Program-made: the position numbers and the translations under genes
Shown: positions 1 through 11,800 of the stretch, in pieces
How the letters are laid out: each line of letters begins with the position of its first letter
Position numbering within the stretch: position 1 is the first letter of the stretch
From: Pseudisothecium myosuroides
Lineage: Eukaryota > Streptophyta > Bryopsida > Hypnales > Lembophyllaceae
NCBI GenBank assembly: GCA_951799445.1
Contig: OX637288.1
Span: 5,582,501-5,646,500 of the forward strand
Length of the DNA: 64,000 nt
Direction of reading: 5' to 3'
The notes under the pieces: generated by a model
The model's database searches: none
What the model was told of the DNA's origin: nothing
The model's input: the letters and a program-made list of their open reading frames with translations, nothing else

Positions 1-786
1 TTCAATCGGTGCCCGGGAGCAAAAGTTATGGCACAAAAAACCCAAATTTTAGTTTGGCGGGCAGAAAAAACCCCTTACAAAAACTTTAAATTTAAATTTT
101 TAAATTTTTTTTTCATATAGATTTTATTTTTATCTACATGGGAAGCTTTGATTCATTCCATTTGGATTTGTTATGCAAAAGTTATGGAAATTCTTATTTT
201 TCGGGCAATTAGAGCATCTTCTTGAAAAAATAACTTGTAGGATTCATTTCTGAACCCAATTTTGACAATTTTTCAAAAAACAAAGTTTCACAAGGTTAAG
301 ATTTCTTGCTAGAACAATCTCACCGTTCAGATTAGTATATTTCAACTCTATCTTAGAGCTATTAATGATTTAATTTTTCCTTCAATCTTGAACCTACTTC
401 TGTTTAACAATTTTTTAATGAGAGAGAACTAAGTGTTTTTAAAAAAAAAAAAATTTCCTAGATTCTCAACTCAATTCTTCATCATATAAAATTAGAAATT
501 CAAAATCATTAGAGAAAAATTTTAAGTTAAGAAGGTTCAAAGCCAAAAAATGTAGTTGAGCAAGGTGCAAAAAAACTTGATTCCTTCACTTTAATTGCAA
601 ATATCTTGCAATCTACATGGTCAAAGTTTCTGAAATTTCTTCCACACATTCTTACACTAGTCTAGTACAAGATCCTATGGTTAAATATGCAAAAAACACA
701 TAATTTTTTTTTTTGCTCTTTGCTATAGAAATGGCAGTTTTGAGTGGTTTTTGATGGAAAAATGGCCCTGGGGTTTTAGGGGTTAA
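1..786 (+). mobile_element. piggyBac-like non-autonomous element, 5' end outside the window
   Basis: The sequence is collinear with the intact elements at 13887 and 39903 from their 'cacaatcggtgcccggg' segment to their right end. It ends with a degenerate terminal repeat (TTTTAGGGG) followed by TTAA at 783-786. No long ORF is present. Its right TTAA abuts the internal sequence AACGCAGATATC of another family member, so it appears inserted into that copy. Confidence 0.75.
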
Positions 787-980
787 ACGCAGATATCTTG
801 CAATTTGTGCGGTTAAAATTTCTAAAAAAATTTCCACACATTCTCATACTAGTTAGGTGTAAGATCCTGCAATGAGATGTGCAAAAAAAACAATTTTCAA
901 TTTTTTTTACTCATTGCTATAGAATTGATAGTTTTGATTGTTTTTTGGCAGGAAAAAGATCTCAATCCTTTAGGGATTAA
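787..980 (+). mobile_element. Right-end fragment of the host copy of the same TTAA family
   Basis: From ACGCAGATATCTTGCAAT onwards this matches the last 190 bases of the intact copies: cacacattctcatactag, gtaagatcct, then a terminus CCTTTAGGGATTAA with TTAA at 977-980. It is the part of an older element lying to the right of the insertion that ends at 786. The left part would be outside the window. Confidence 0.7.
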
Positions 981-1019
981 AGGATAGACTGGTGACTATG
1001 GAAATCATCCCATTGGTTA

Positions 1020-1198
1020 CCGTGTGAATCATTCCCTTAAAAAATTGCCAAATAACTCACTGGAAGTCAAACTATTGTAGAAGACCTCTCCTTTGTATAA
1101 CAAAATTCCGAGGATGAATAGTTGCACTTCTGTCCTAAGAGAAGGATTCTTTGTCATCCATTGGACAAAAAAAGTCCTCGTCAATGTTTAAGGGTTAA
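1020..1198 (-). mobile_element. Fragment of a second TTAA-flanked family (TTAACCCTTAAA terminus)
   Basis: Read on the minus strand this begins TTAACCCTTAAACATTG and is similar over about 165 bases to 49835-50000: both contain a TGACAA(A/G)GAATC segment, CAACTATTCATCCT and a TTTGAAGTCCAA-like segment. No coding potential was seen. The inner boundary near 1020 is only approximate. Confidence 0.5.
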
Positions 1199-1800
1199 GA
1201 TAAAGTTTTGATTACTATTCACTATTCACTAAAAATGTACTTAAGCAACTTCCAAAGAAATATTGGATGAAAAAACGTTTTTTTCCATCCTACAGTTTCA
1301 CGTCAAGTCATCCTCTAGACAATTTGAGTGTCCGCGGTGTACTTCTAGTATCACGTGTTAACCTCTTCCTTCTACACTGAATAGTGAAATTGGGTTGCCT
1401 TGACAATTAGGTTGCCTTACCCCAGAGAAGTTCCCTCATGGCTAGTGTTTGTCCAGATGGAGGGACATGCCAATCTCTATTCCCGAGCCACAAATTAGGG
1501 CACCAACCCATGCCATACACATAGTTCTTACTTTACTCTATTTTTCTCAAGTAACTGTGCATATTGATATAGTGTTGAATGTCGAGAAATTAGTGTGGGG
1601 CAACCTAATTTCACTATTCAGTGTAGCTAGTACTGTCTCGCTCGATCTTCCGTCAGCTTCTGGCATGCTGTTGGCATGCTGTGACTCTTTTAGTTTGAAA
1701 GTACGTGTGTATGTTCAGAATCATTTATCAGCTCCAATTCATTTGAACCCGACACTCAATCACTACGTACCGAATTGGGCGGAGTTGATCGATCGGTGCC

Positions 1801-4800
1801 ATGGAGATCGAACATGTTTGCTTGAACGTTCCCACGGCCGAGAATTTGTGGCAACGCATTCGGGAGCCCATCTCGGGTCCTTTCGCACTGCAGGGGCCGA
1901 TCGTCACGAGCTTACTTCCACAGTGCATTTGGTGGACGATCGTCTTTCTCGCTTTCCATTTGTTAAAGCTCTTCTGCGACCGTAGACAGCGGCAAGCGAG
2001 AACCAAGAAGTTTTCCGAGGACCGCCAGAGTCAGTCCGATTCTGAGAGAAGTGGGGTGGAACAGCTCTGCCTCCATATTCAGTCGTCTCCCACATGTACA
2101 GCTGCTAATAATGGTGACGCAGCCTTGGAGACTCCGCCCGTGGTCCCGGTGTCCATGTGCGTCGTCGACGACTCGTGCGGCGACATCCTTGACGATCGTC
2201 GCCTGCTGTTGGACGCAGCATCTCAACTCCATGCGCCAGGGGAAGAGGTGACCGTTTTACAAGCATGCGCCGGGCCGGTTGTCCAGACGAAACTGACAAG
2301 ACTAGGACCAGCCGGGGAACCAGCAAGTCTATGTTTCGGGGACACCATCAACACGCCGTCTACCTCGTCGGTGGAAGCAGCTGCTGCTCTGAAGAAGGGG
2401 AAGAGCATCCTAATCCAACTGGGTAGATGGCGAATCTTTCGTACAAGCACCGGTAATTAATCAAACTAACTGCATGCTAAGGACCGTTTCTCACACAGGG
2501 AGAACGGGGAGGCCTTACCGCCGGGTATTTTTTTTGCGCCTGTCACTATACCCCCCTTAAACTTTCTGAAAACAGAAAGTTTGGGGGGCATAGTGACAGG
2601 CGCAAAAAAAATACCCGGGGTATCGACCTCCCGGTTTCCCACTTTCCCTGTGTCAATTTCCCGCCTTGAGATTGAAATTCATGTGGAAAATGTTGAAGCT
2701 AGCTAGGGTGTTTACTGTTCACATGGAATCATATCTTGGTGGGATTGATTTCTAACAAATGGACTCTCGATCGATTCACAGCAATCCCATATATAAAAGA
2801 GATAGATGAGGCGGGTTACGTGGTGGAAAGACTACATACTAGGATTTAATTTTGGATTTTGATCGCAAGTAATAACTCGTCAATCGAAAACAGTTATGTA
2901 CTCATCGAATCATTGGACCGAGTGGGAACACACCGGCCTTTCTCTCCAGGCCAGTAATCGAAAGTACATGGCCTTGGCAAGGATTTAGGTTTATGTGTCT
3001 GCTGTTTGCTTAGTTTGTTACATGCTTTGTGTTTTGTACGAACATGCTTTGGGTAGCCTAATTAGTAGAGCAGCTCAGTCTATTCCTAATGTCTATTGCT
3101 GATAATCACTCTATTTTAAAATTTGTCTCGGTAATTGATTGTCCTACAGCCACTCATTGTTTACTAAATTTTCATTCCTATTTCTATTACGAATCCATGA
3201 CGACAGCCCAAAATTTCATTTAAATGTTATTTCATTGTAAGTTTCCTCGTTTGTTTCGCTAACTGCACTGATTTGTTCTATTAGTGAGGTGATCTCATTT
3301 GTACAGCTTCTGGCCTTACACTTTTACTTAAACATGAAGTCTGTAAATCGTCCTAACTCATATGAATTGGAGACGATCATGTACAATAGGTGGCAAAGAA
3401 GCGAGATTGCTGAATCTGGATGATACTCATCCAGTGCCCATGGTCTTGCACTCATCATATTCAGGAGGTAAATCACTTTCACTTGCAAGCAATTGCAACT
3501 TGTACCTTTCTCTCAAATTAATGAATCTATTCGAATTATTTCTACTGTTGAGGTTGAGGTATATAGTGCAAATCATAATTTTTTCAAGTCAATGATATAC
3601 ATACGCTGATATGGTCTGCGCACGGCCTGTCTGGTCAAGACCATTTTGGTGTCTGTTGAAAACAGATATAAAATTGATTGTTTGAAAATAAGGTTTTGAC
3701 TAGATCATCATGAATATTTGCTTAATACTTCGAATACCTTAGAAGAAATACCATGTTGTTTTATACCATGTTCCATTGGAAATAAGTTTCCAATTTTGTA
3801 TCTTAAAGTATATCGTTGAATTCTCATTGCAGGCATATTGAATGTGGAAGGGCTTCATTTGAGAGGAGCCACCATACAGGCAGTAACAAAAAATAAGTGC
3901 ATAACCCTGGAAACTAAGTACAATGGAGTCCTTGGATCCTCTGTGGCTGGCCAGGTTAGAAAACTGTACATTGTGACAACTTTCATGAAATTGTGGTGGA
4001 TGCCACGGAGTCGATTGCTACGTAGTTACAATTCCAAGAAAGTAATACTGTATGATATATTTTCTATAAATTTCTCGTTTGGTAGTGCTTTTCTTGCAAC
4101 AATTTCAAGTGCTGACCTTGTTTAATATATAGCATGATGACACCATGTTTCAATTTGAGCACTTTTACTGTACCATTGATAAAAGTTGACAAAAATTGTA
4201 AAGTGAGTTACCTAGTAATTCATTCAACCTAAATAATTATGTTAGAATTAAACATGCTAAGATGTATCTGTTGATAGACATGCATGCTGGGACTTATCAG
4301 GGATTGTGCCAGGTGGAAGCGTTCACTTCTGAAAGTGGATTACCATCAAAGAATCTTGCTGAGGTGTTTGTGCTTGCTTCCAAGAAAATTGAAGTGGATG
4401 GGTTCAAGCTAAGCGTCAATAGTTTGGCTATTCGAATCCAAAATGATAGCCTAAGAACAGGTTAAATTTCTTACATCTAAAATTCTATAGCCATCTCATT
4501 TAATTTTGATTTTGAGCTTCTCGTATTTGTCGTGCTGCGTTATTTAGCTAGCTAGATTTCTCAATGTGCCAATCTTACATCCATGGTGCTTGCTTAATAA
4601 TGTGCAGTGATAAAAAGTATATTTCCTCTTACAATTCTTGCCATCTCTGCGACAACACAAATTTTATCGACTATTTTGGTGATCATGGGGACTACCAACG
4701 TGGCCTCAGTTACTGCATGGCTACTACCATGCATATTAGTTGTTGCAACTCAAGCTCTATCACTTAGGTATGGATTTGGAATCAAATTTTTATTTTTGTA

Positions 4801-7663
4801 ACATATAGTTAATTTTTTTCCAAGGCAAAACATCTCAAATTTTGGTGTTAGAGATGCTCCACTATGCAAGTGATATGCTTGTTATACAACAATTGCAATG
4901 TGTTAAAAACATTTTTAAGGAAAAAATGAAGCCTTTGGTCTTGGGCTGTCTCTTATTTGCTTGTATCCGCAATGACACCTTAAATCATCCAAGTAAGCAT
5001 GCAAGCATAGACAAAACCTATTATTAAATTGTCCTTATTTTACTACATCTTGTTGGCAATTGAATGAGAATTCTATATTCTCTTAGCTTATATGTCTTAG
5101 AAATTGGACATGAATAAACTATGAGTTTTTAAAGTGTTATATTGTAGGTGCATCCAAAATGTACAAAATGTACACTAGGATCACTTATTCAACATATTAT
5201 GTCGAGGCAAGAATCTGGATGGGATGGTTTTAGTAACAAGGTTGAAATGCAGGGTACTTACCTTACACTGTTATCATCTGTTATCAACTGAAGGAAAAAG
5301 ATAAGAGCTTCTCTAAGATTTAGTTTTGGCTGTAACATAAGTAGGTAACTATATATAATTATGTATATTCCTTTCTTGGTGAAAATCGAAGTGTTGTTTT
5401 TACAAGGATATCAATTCATACTGATGCACACAATGGACTTTGTGTTAACTTTTGGATGCCTGCGTCTTTGGGCGATGTATTGCATTGCAGAATAGAAACC
5501 ACAATTACAGGAACTTTGAGGAAACTGGTGGTGCATACATATCATACCATCTACTTTGCAGCTCAATGCTTCAGTCTTGACGAAGACCCAAGAATTTTGA
5601 AAATGCATGAAGAAATTTCAACAGTCGAGGATCAACGAGTCTTGAAGAATGGTCCAGAGCCTTCTAGTTTTCAATCTACACACGATATATCCATAGAAGA
5701 CCCTGCCTGGGAGTGGGAAGTTTACGATAAAATTTATGACAAGTACACTGGGAATTATAAGTCGGTGAAACGTGAGCGGAGTAAGGTGGATAAGAATCAG
5801 GCAAACCAACCCTTTGCAGTAATATACAAGAACATCAAAGATCTTCCGTGGGCCTCACAAGTCGAAGTCTGTGTATATTCGCCCATCCTGATGGAGATCA
5901 TCAACGACATGATACCCGGAAAAGTAGATCAAAGTGCAAGAGTCAAGAAGAAATTATCGTTAAATGGCCCAGAGCTGTTTCAAATTCGAGAAAAACTAAG
6001 AAACGAACATACCTCCACTGCTGATCAAAAACCTTCAGAGGCTTCATCAAGTGAAGGCACTTCTAGTAACAGAGAAAAGTTGTTGCATCTTCAGCATTTG
6101 CTGCGCTTCATGGACAAGGAGTTTAACGACATTGAACCTATGTATGCAGCTATGAACTCTGGTGACCACGATGTGTCTTGGGAAATGTTGTGGGCGTTCT
6201 TTCCTAAAGGAGAACGGGTTGTTTATATTGACGATATTACTGATGAGAGCTTGTGCGGTGATGTCTTGGAGACAGAGTACATGAAAAAATCCGATGGGGA
6301 ACTATTTTTCAGCATAAAGATAACCAAGTGGGACTACAACTGCAGAACTTGGAAACAGTACTTTAGGAAACTGACTGTTGCTAAGTTTGAGGGAGAGCGC
6401 GGAATGCGTAGCTGGGACTCGAGCTTGGATGTTCGTCCCCTTCGACAGGTTGAAAATCCCGAAGCCACTGTCGATTGTTTCCTCCAACATGGAAGAAAAT
6501 TTTGTGAGCTTTCCATGAAGGAACGCTGCTGTTTTAGAAACTACAAAGGGTCAATCTTTACATACAAAAGAACGGAGAAGTATTTCAAACTGTATAAGGA
6601 GAATGCTGACGGGAGGGTGATGATTGATTTGGGAAGCTTTGCGAAGATGAATCCGGATTGTCGCCCATTGGACTCGGCAAGACCACCATGTCATGTCATG
6701 CGTGACAACGACGTCACCACTCTTGACATCACTCACAGAGAAGATCGCATGTTTGCCCCTGCCATAGTATACGGATTTTCCTTTCGCCTCAAAAAATGGG
6801 GGAGCTTTTCTGTGAGCGGATTTTCGAATATCAACTATAACAGATTGGCGTTTGATGATTTGGTAATGGATGAAGATACCAAGGATGTTGTGGAGAAGAT
6901 AGTAAGAAAACAATTGGAAGACGGAAAGGATACAAACCTGCTGGGAAGAGAACGACTTGACTCCATTGCAGGCAAAGGCCAGGGTACCATATTCCTGTGT
7001 TATGGTCCACCGGGAACAGGAAAGACTTTGACCGCGGAATCTCTTTCTGAATCGTTGGAATGTCCTCTATGGTGTTTGAATATATCTGAATTGGGCACCA
7101 CTCCAGAAATCCTAGAGGCAACTCTACTGAAAGTGTTTGATGTCGCTGCTTCCTGGGGCGCCTTGCTTCTCCTTGACGAAGCCGATGTGTTTCTGGAGAG
7201 GAGGACCACCTCGGACTTGACACGCAATGCAATGACGGGTGTCTTTCTGAGGCTGCTGGAGTACTACAAAGGAGTCCTTTTCCTAACCACCAATCGTGAC
7301 TCTGCATTTGACGATGCTATGTGTTCACGCATTGCCATGAAATTGCATTACGAAAGGCACAATGAGGATCAACGAAAAACAATGTGGACCAAGATGTTTG
7401 AACGAGCAGGATTGCAAGGCGTTTCTGCCGAGGACTTGGCGGAATTTGCAGAGCCTGATTTCAATGGACGAGAGATTCGGAACATTGTGCAGACAGCACA
7501 CCTCCTATCAAGGAGTGAGGATGATAAGGCAATTCTGGAAATCGAGCATGTCAAGAAAGCGTTGAAGGTTTACAAGGATTCTTGCCAACTGTGGACTCGC
7601 GACCGCGCCACAGCTACACAGATAAAGGAAGGGACAGAAGAGGAGCCTACTGTACTTAATTAG
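1801..7663 (+). CDS. Membrane-anchored protein with a fungal-type (DUF7025-like) AAA+ ATPase module, six-exon model
   Basis: Exons: 1801-2452, 3390-3467, 3833-3954, 4301-4460, 4608-4767, 5407-7663. All five junctions are GT-AG and keep frame, giving 1142 residues. Residues 1-390 show a membrane segment at about 33-58 and a hydrophobic pair at about 342-388; I recognise no family there. The last exon (2.26 kb, intronless) carries a region like DUF7025 of filamentous-fungal ATPases, then one AAA+ domain: Walker A GPPGTGKT (924-931), Walker B LLLLDEAD with D981/E982, sensor 1 N1020, arginine finger R1032 and sensor-2 NGRE near 1077-1080. All catalytic positions are intact, so ATPase activity is expected; the substrate is unknown. 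The start ATG has a good context (GCCATGG). Alternative: the AAA+ part is a separate gene starting at ATG 5456 or 5603. The domain call is firm; the joined model is inference. A fungal origin is likely but untested. Confidence 0.72.
2493..2653. mobile_element. Foldback MITE in intron 1 of the AAA+ gene
   Basis: Two arms (about 2520-2556 and 2583-2620) form a near-perfect stem: the left arm reads GCGCCTGTCACTATACCCCCC and its complement follows after a short loop rich in TTTCTGAAAACAGAAA. Weaker pairing continues outwards to ACACAGGG/CCCTGTGT near 2494 and 2648. A GGGGCATAGTGACA motif also occurs at 18257, suggesting a dispersed family. Confidence 0.7.
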
Positions 7664-8811
7664 AGAAATACCCTAAAATGGAAATGGAAAGGTAGGGCTT
7701 GTAGTCTTTGAACCTACCCTTGCTTCGCAGAATTCAGTCGTCACGGAGGGCCGGCCCTCAACAATTACTGTTGTTTATATGTGGTGACAAAGTAGTTTCG
7801 AATGATATGAATTCCTTTAGAGCTTTAGTTAATTAGTTCCCAGTTCAGTCCATCCAGTCACCACAGTACTGTACAGTACTTAACAACTTAACCCAACTAG
7901 GTGGGACCCAGGAAAAGGACAAAACCGAATCTTCCAAGTTTCACCTATTTGTTCTGCGTTTGAAAGATTTGTCTAGCCTACCTTATTAGTACGTAGTACG
8001 GAGTACTGCAATATTACCTGTGTGAGCAACCAGACCACAGCATTGATAGGTCAGCACATACTGTATGTAAATGATCTCCCGGATACTGTAAATACGCAGA
8101 CTTTTTTCACAATAATGCAGAGTATCCTATCATGCGTATAATGTATCATATCAAGTAAGTGGATGCAAAGTGTAACTATCATTACGAACAAGCGAAGTGT
8201 ATAATTGTAAAACAAAAATGCAGAGAGATTGCTTATGAAACTGTGGGCTTTAAAAGAAAGTGAGACGCGAGAGCATGAAGACGCTGTGCACTTGTAGAAT
8301 CAATAACCATGGAAGGAGAACTAGTCAGGAACCAAAATCAAGAAATTGTGCTTCTCTAAACTAGATTAAGTAAATAGTTAGATCAAAAGAGAACTAGTCC
8401 ATGTTGCTATGATCATGTCAGTACTACAAAAGAAAACTTGGAGAAATGTCTTCTTCAAACTCGGTACAAATGGCATAACACCAAGTTAACTGAACCTAAG
8501 ATTGTTGCGCTTTACTCCGCAATGATTTACAGGTCCACCGAACAAAAATTGCAATTCCAGTATCCTCCCTAAAACATCTATGGATGTAATAAGACCAGCA
8601 TCAAGAGATGCAGCTGGAATGCTGGAATTGTCGAACAATTGCCTATAAACAAGAACAGAGCTCTAAAAACTAAGACAATAGAACTGAGAACTATAGATTG
8701 CCTGAAATGATCAGACCTGCACATTTTCACTTTAAGGACGCCTTCTCAACTTTTAGCCATTTTCTGATTTGAAGTCTGAAAAAAGAAAGAATGCTTAACC
8801 ACAAGCAACAA
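7664..8811. other. 3' intergenic spacer between convergent genes
   Basis: The spacer holds the 3' flanks of the AAA+ gene (+) and the NAD(P)-binding gene (-). I see no ORF with family similarity, no clear repeat and no RNA gene. The polyadenylation sites of both genes must lie here but cannot be placed. Confidence 0.5.
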
Positions 8812-10798
8812 TCAGGGTAAAAGTCTGCCAGTAATCTCTGAATCTTCCAACACAGGCTCATCTGAATCTAAGGTGTAAAGCTTGTTTAAATCCTCCGAAG
8901 GAGCATACTTATTTCTGCTGTTGAAAACTTCGAAGGTGACATCTGGTGTGCAGTGACCCTCAACACAGGCCATCGCGATAGTTGCGACATCAATCCGATT
9001 GATAGACCCTTTTCCTTGATCACCTGAACAACATTGAACAATGTAACAGTCAATGACAGTCAATGACAACCTTGCAAGAGAGAACGGGCACAGTTTCGTG
9101 ACACGATGGCCTGAGATGAATAAAGATCAACTCGACATCTCTACAGAGGAAGCCGCATGCAAGCTCCATCCTGAAACACATCAGCTCACGATGGAAGCAA
9201 CTGCGCAGCAGACTAAATAACGGAAGAGCGTGCAACTAAGAGCTCAAAGCACATGCACAGATACGAATGAATGTTCCCAAGAAACCATTTGCCTAAGATA
9301 TAATTCAATTACCTTGTTCAACTGTAAGGCCAAGAATGCCACCTAGGTTATTAACAAGTCTTCCAGGTCTGATGATATAGTACGCTAAATCTTCATGCCT
9401 GTACGCTCTCCTTACTGCTTCTTCTCCCTGTAAAAAGACGTGGATACGGAAACATATGCACGTTAGAGAAGCACAACACTAAGAAACCAATAGTGATGAG
9501 CTAACATGAAAGACGCAACCACATCTACTAAGATTAAAATGCATAATACATACATACCCATACATGCATACCCATTACCACTTTAAGATATGAAACCTAG
9601 ATGACAGTCTACTGAAACTTTACCTTGAGTTTCCATCGAAGTACACGCCCATACAATGAGTTAAGTAGGCAAGAAATCGTATCACAGGTCCTTGTCACGG
9701 CCACAGCAGACACGAGGACGAATTTTTGAACCTGTATAAGAAAGGCCAATTAGAGAGATTCAAAACACATCCATTACCAACACAACATATGCAATACCTC
9801 CTCAAACAAAAACAAGTGATGACAGAAAAGTCACGACCATGCATTCAGTAACCGCCAGAGATACCAAAGGAATGTACCCCAACAAAAGCAGCTGCTTCCG
9901 CCAAGTTCTTCACGCCTAGGTAATCCACATATTTTGGACTGTCGTTGTTCCAACAAGGGAGACGCCATCCTGCTCTTGCTCCTATGGTACACACAATTGC
10001 GTCCATTTCCTGGCAGGCCGGAACTAGAGTCTCGGGCTTCGTGACATCTCCTTGAACGAAGGTTACTCTCGATGACCCATAGGCTGCTTCAGAACAGAAG
10101 TCACGTATCACGGATAAGCCATAGCCACTAGATGACCGGGCTAAAGCTCATCAAGGCGAACCTAGACACACGCTCTCTTCAGATAAAACGTAGGAACTGA
10201 TTCAAATTTAAAGTTATGTTATTGATATCCCAATCACCAAAACTAACTACGGAGTAATTAGCTTACCAATAGCGTTGGAACAAAAATGTAGGAAGTACTC
10301 AAATTTGAAATTGTACAACTGATAACCCCATTATCATAACTTAAAAGCTTACCAATAGCTTTAGCGGCCTTTTCCTTATTTCGCACTAAACCATAAACTT
10401 GAAATTTATCCCCTGATGTCAGTAGCGTTTTCGTAACCTGCAACATGTCCTCGTTCCGTCAGGGCTGACATGTACAAAACAGGACTGACAAAAGTCACAA
10501 AGGCATTCTCTCACGAGCACTAATCCATTAGGCATTGGATTTTCCTATATCAATGGGAAAATAACTGTACATAATAAGCCACATGTTATATATATCATAA
10601 CTGAATACCCGCCAAGCACTAAATCTATGTAATTGTCCACAGAAATCCAGACTGTTTCGGCATGCCCCCATTGCAGTCTACTTTTGTAATTATTATTCGT
10701 CCTGCTCAAGAATGGTAGTGAAGAGGTTTACCTCAAGACCTACTCCGCTGCTACAACCCACGACGAGCACTTTGAGTTTGTGATTCATATTGGCAGGT
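8812..10798 (-). CDS. NAD(P)-binding Rossmann-fold protein (atypical SDR, NAD(P)H-binding type)
   Basis: Minus-strand exons: 10798-10732 (ATG at 10788), 10437-10353, 10140-9878, 9731-9624, 9427-9313 and 9023-8812. All junctions are GT-AG and phases agree, giving 279 residues ending at TGA 8812-8814. The N-terminus carries the dinucleotide loop VLVVGCSSGVGLEV. It is followed by VYGLVRN (end of beta-2), VQGDVTKPETL, DAIVCTIGARAGW, the VDYLGVKNLAEAA segment typical of plant atypical SDRs, KFVLVSAVAVTR, YYIIRPGRL and INRIDVATIAMACVEG. This layout matches PF13460-type proteins related to plant plastid-associated NAD(P)-binding proteins. Such proteins often lack dehydrogenase activity and act in assembly or redox sensing, so no reaction is assigned. 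The glycine loop is slightly unusual (GCSSGVG where GATGGVG is commoner). No N-terminal transit peptide is visible in this model. The exon 2/exon 3 junction is the least certain because a second CTATTG/GTAAGC donor lies at 10266. Confidence 0.85.
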
Positions 10799-10814
10799 CT
10801 GATACGTTAGTCCG

Positions 10815-11505
10815 ATCTCTACACAAAATAACAAAACCAAGGGTTAGAAACTCCCAATTACACCCAAGATTACAAATGCACTTCCAAAGCACCGTAATAG
10901 CAGGATAGGCTCACTGCGTCAATCATGAGCTGAGCTCCCGTGCGAGAACCAATTTTATGGATACCACATTACATCAGATTTCAACTGGAATCCGCTTACC
11001 ACAAAAAAACTGTAATCAATTGGAGAAATAGTAGAAAAATCGTCATCATTCAAAACAGACATTCCCAGAAGGAGCAAAAACCCAGAATGAAACACACAGA
11101 ATGAAAAAAAATTCAGCATCCAGAGAGGAGATAATTGCTTACATGAAGGATTCCAGTTGCAAGCACGATAAGTCAATTTCGTTCTCTACACACAAAAACA
11201 AAACCAAGGGTTCGAAACTACTCAGTACACCAAGATTAGGGCTTTATTTCCACAGCAGAGCAACTGCAGAGTAGCCACAAATACGTCAATCGGGATCTAA
11301 ACTCCCGCTCGACGACCCATTTTCTGGATCCCGCATGCGTGACCTCCGATTTCAACTAAACCCCTAAAAGCAAAAAACCTCGTATCAAACTCAAACTCAC
11401 ACAAGAAGGGCACCCCCACAAATCCAATCGTGCACGGAAGGACAAAAATGAAATTCAACACCTAGAGAGGAGATAATTGCTCACATGAATGATTCCAGGC
11501 CAAGT
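10815..11505 (-). repeat. Tandem duplication in the 5' leader/promoter of the NAD(P)-binding gene
   Basis: Copy A (10815-11160) and copy B (11183-11505) are diverged direct repeats. They share TCTCTACACA, AAAACCAAGGGTT(A/C)GAAACT, the CAATC/TCCCG segment and GAGAGGAGATAATTGCT(T/C)ACATGAA. On the minus strand each copy ends in a splice-donor-like site (CAT/GTAAGC at 11142, CAT/GTGAGC at 11484). These could each splice to the acceptor CGTATCAG just upstream of the ATG exon (exon edge 10798). Confidence 0.75.
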
Positions 11506-11794
11506 TACCTTAATTAACGAAGCGACGCCGATCGCATCACTCTCAGGGCCTCAAAGCGCATCCAGAAGCAACGTCAAGCAACTCAAATAAGGATCGCTTC
11601 TTCGCCTGATTTCCCCATTGTTGAGATTGCAAAATTTTAAGTTAAAATTAACGTAAAATTCTACATGCAAACAGTAGCTTAGCGATGTTGTGGCAGAGCA
11701 GAGGACTGATGACTAATTCGACGTGATGACGAAGTTAAGTTACTGTGCTCTGAACCAGCTGCCCGTATGTTGCTCCGGAGGCCTTTCGGCCCTG

Positions 11795-11800
11795 CACGTG
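11795..11800 (-). promoter_or_regulatory. G-box (CACGTG) upstream of the NAD(P)-binding gene
   Basis: The palindromic CACGTG occurs within GCACGTGGCG, an ABRE/G-box-like context. It sits in a GC-rich stretch about 300 bases upstream of the duplicated leader. G-boxes bind bZIP/bHLH factors and are common in light- or ABA-responsive plant promoters. Whether it drives this gene is inference from position. Confidence 0.4.

Noticed and set aside
1449..1985. 178-codon plus-strand ORF overlapping the start of the AAA+ gene
   Set aside because: It starts at a non-ATG codon and overlaps exon 1 of the better-supported gene in another frame.
5152..5255. Possible extra exon in intron 5 of the AAA+ gene (open frame with a KCTKC motif, TGTAG acceptor, GCAGG/GTACTT end)
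   Set aside because: Its open frame needs a phase-0 entry, but exon 5 ends in phase 2 and the required frame hits a stop. Skipping it gives a consistent reading frame.
11200..11225. tRNA T-arm-like GGGTTCGAAACT
   Set aside because: The duplicate copy has GGGTTAGAAACT and no cloverleaf can be drawn around either. It is part of the leader duplication.
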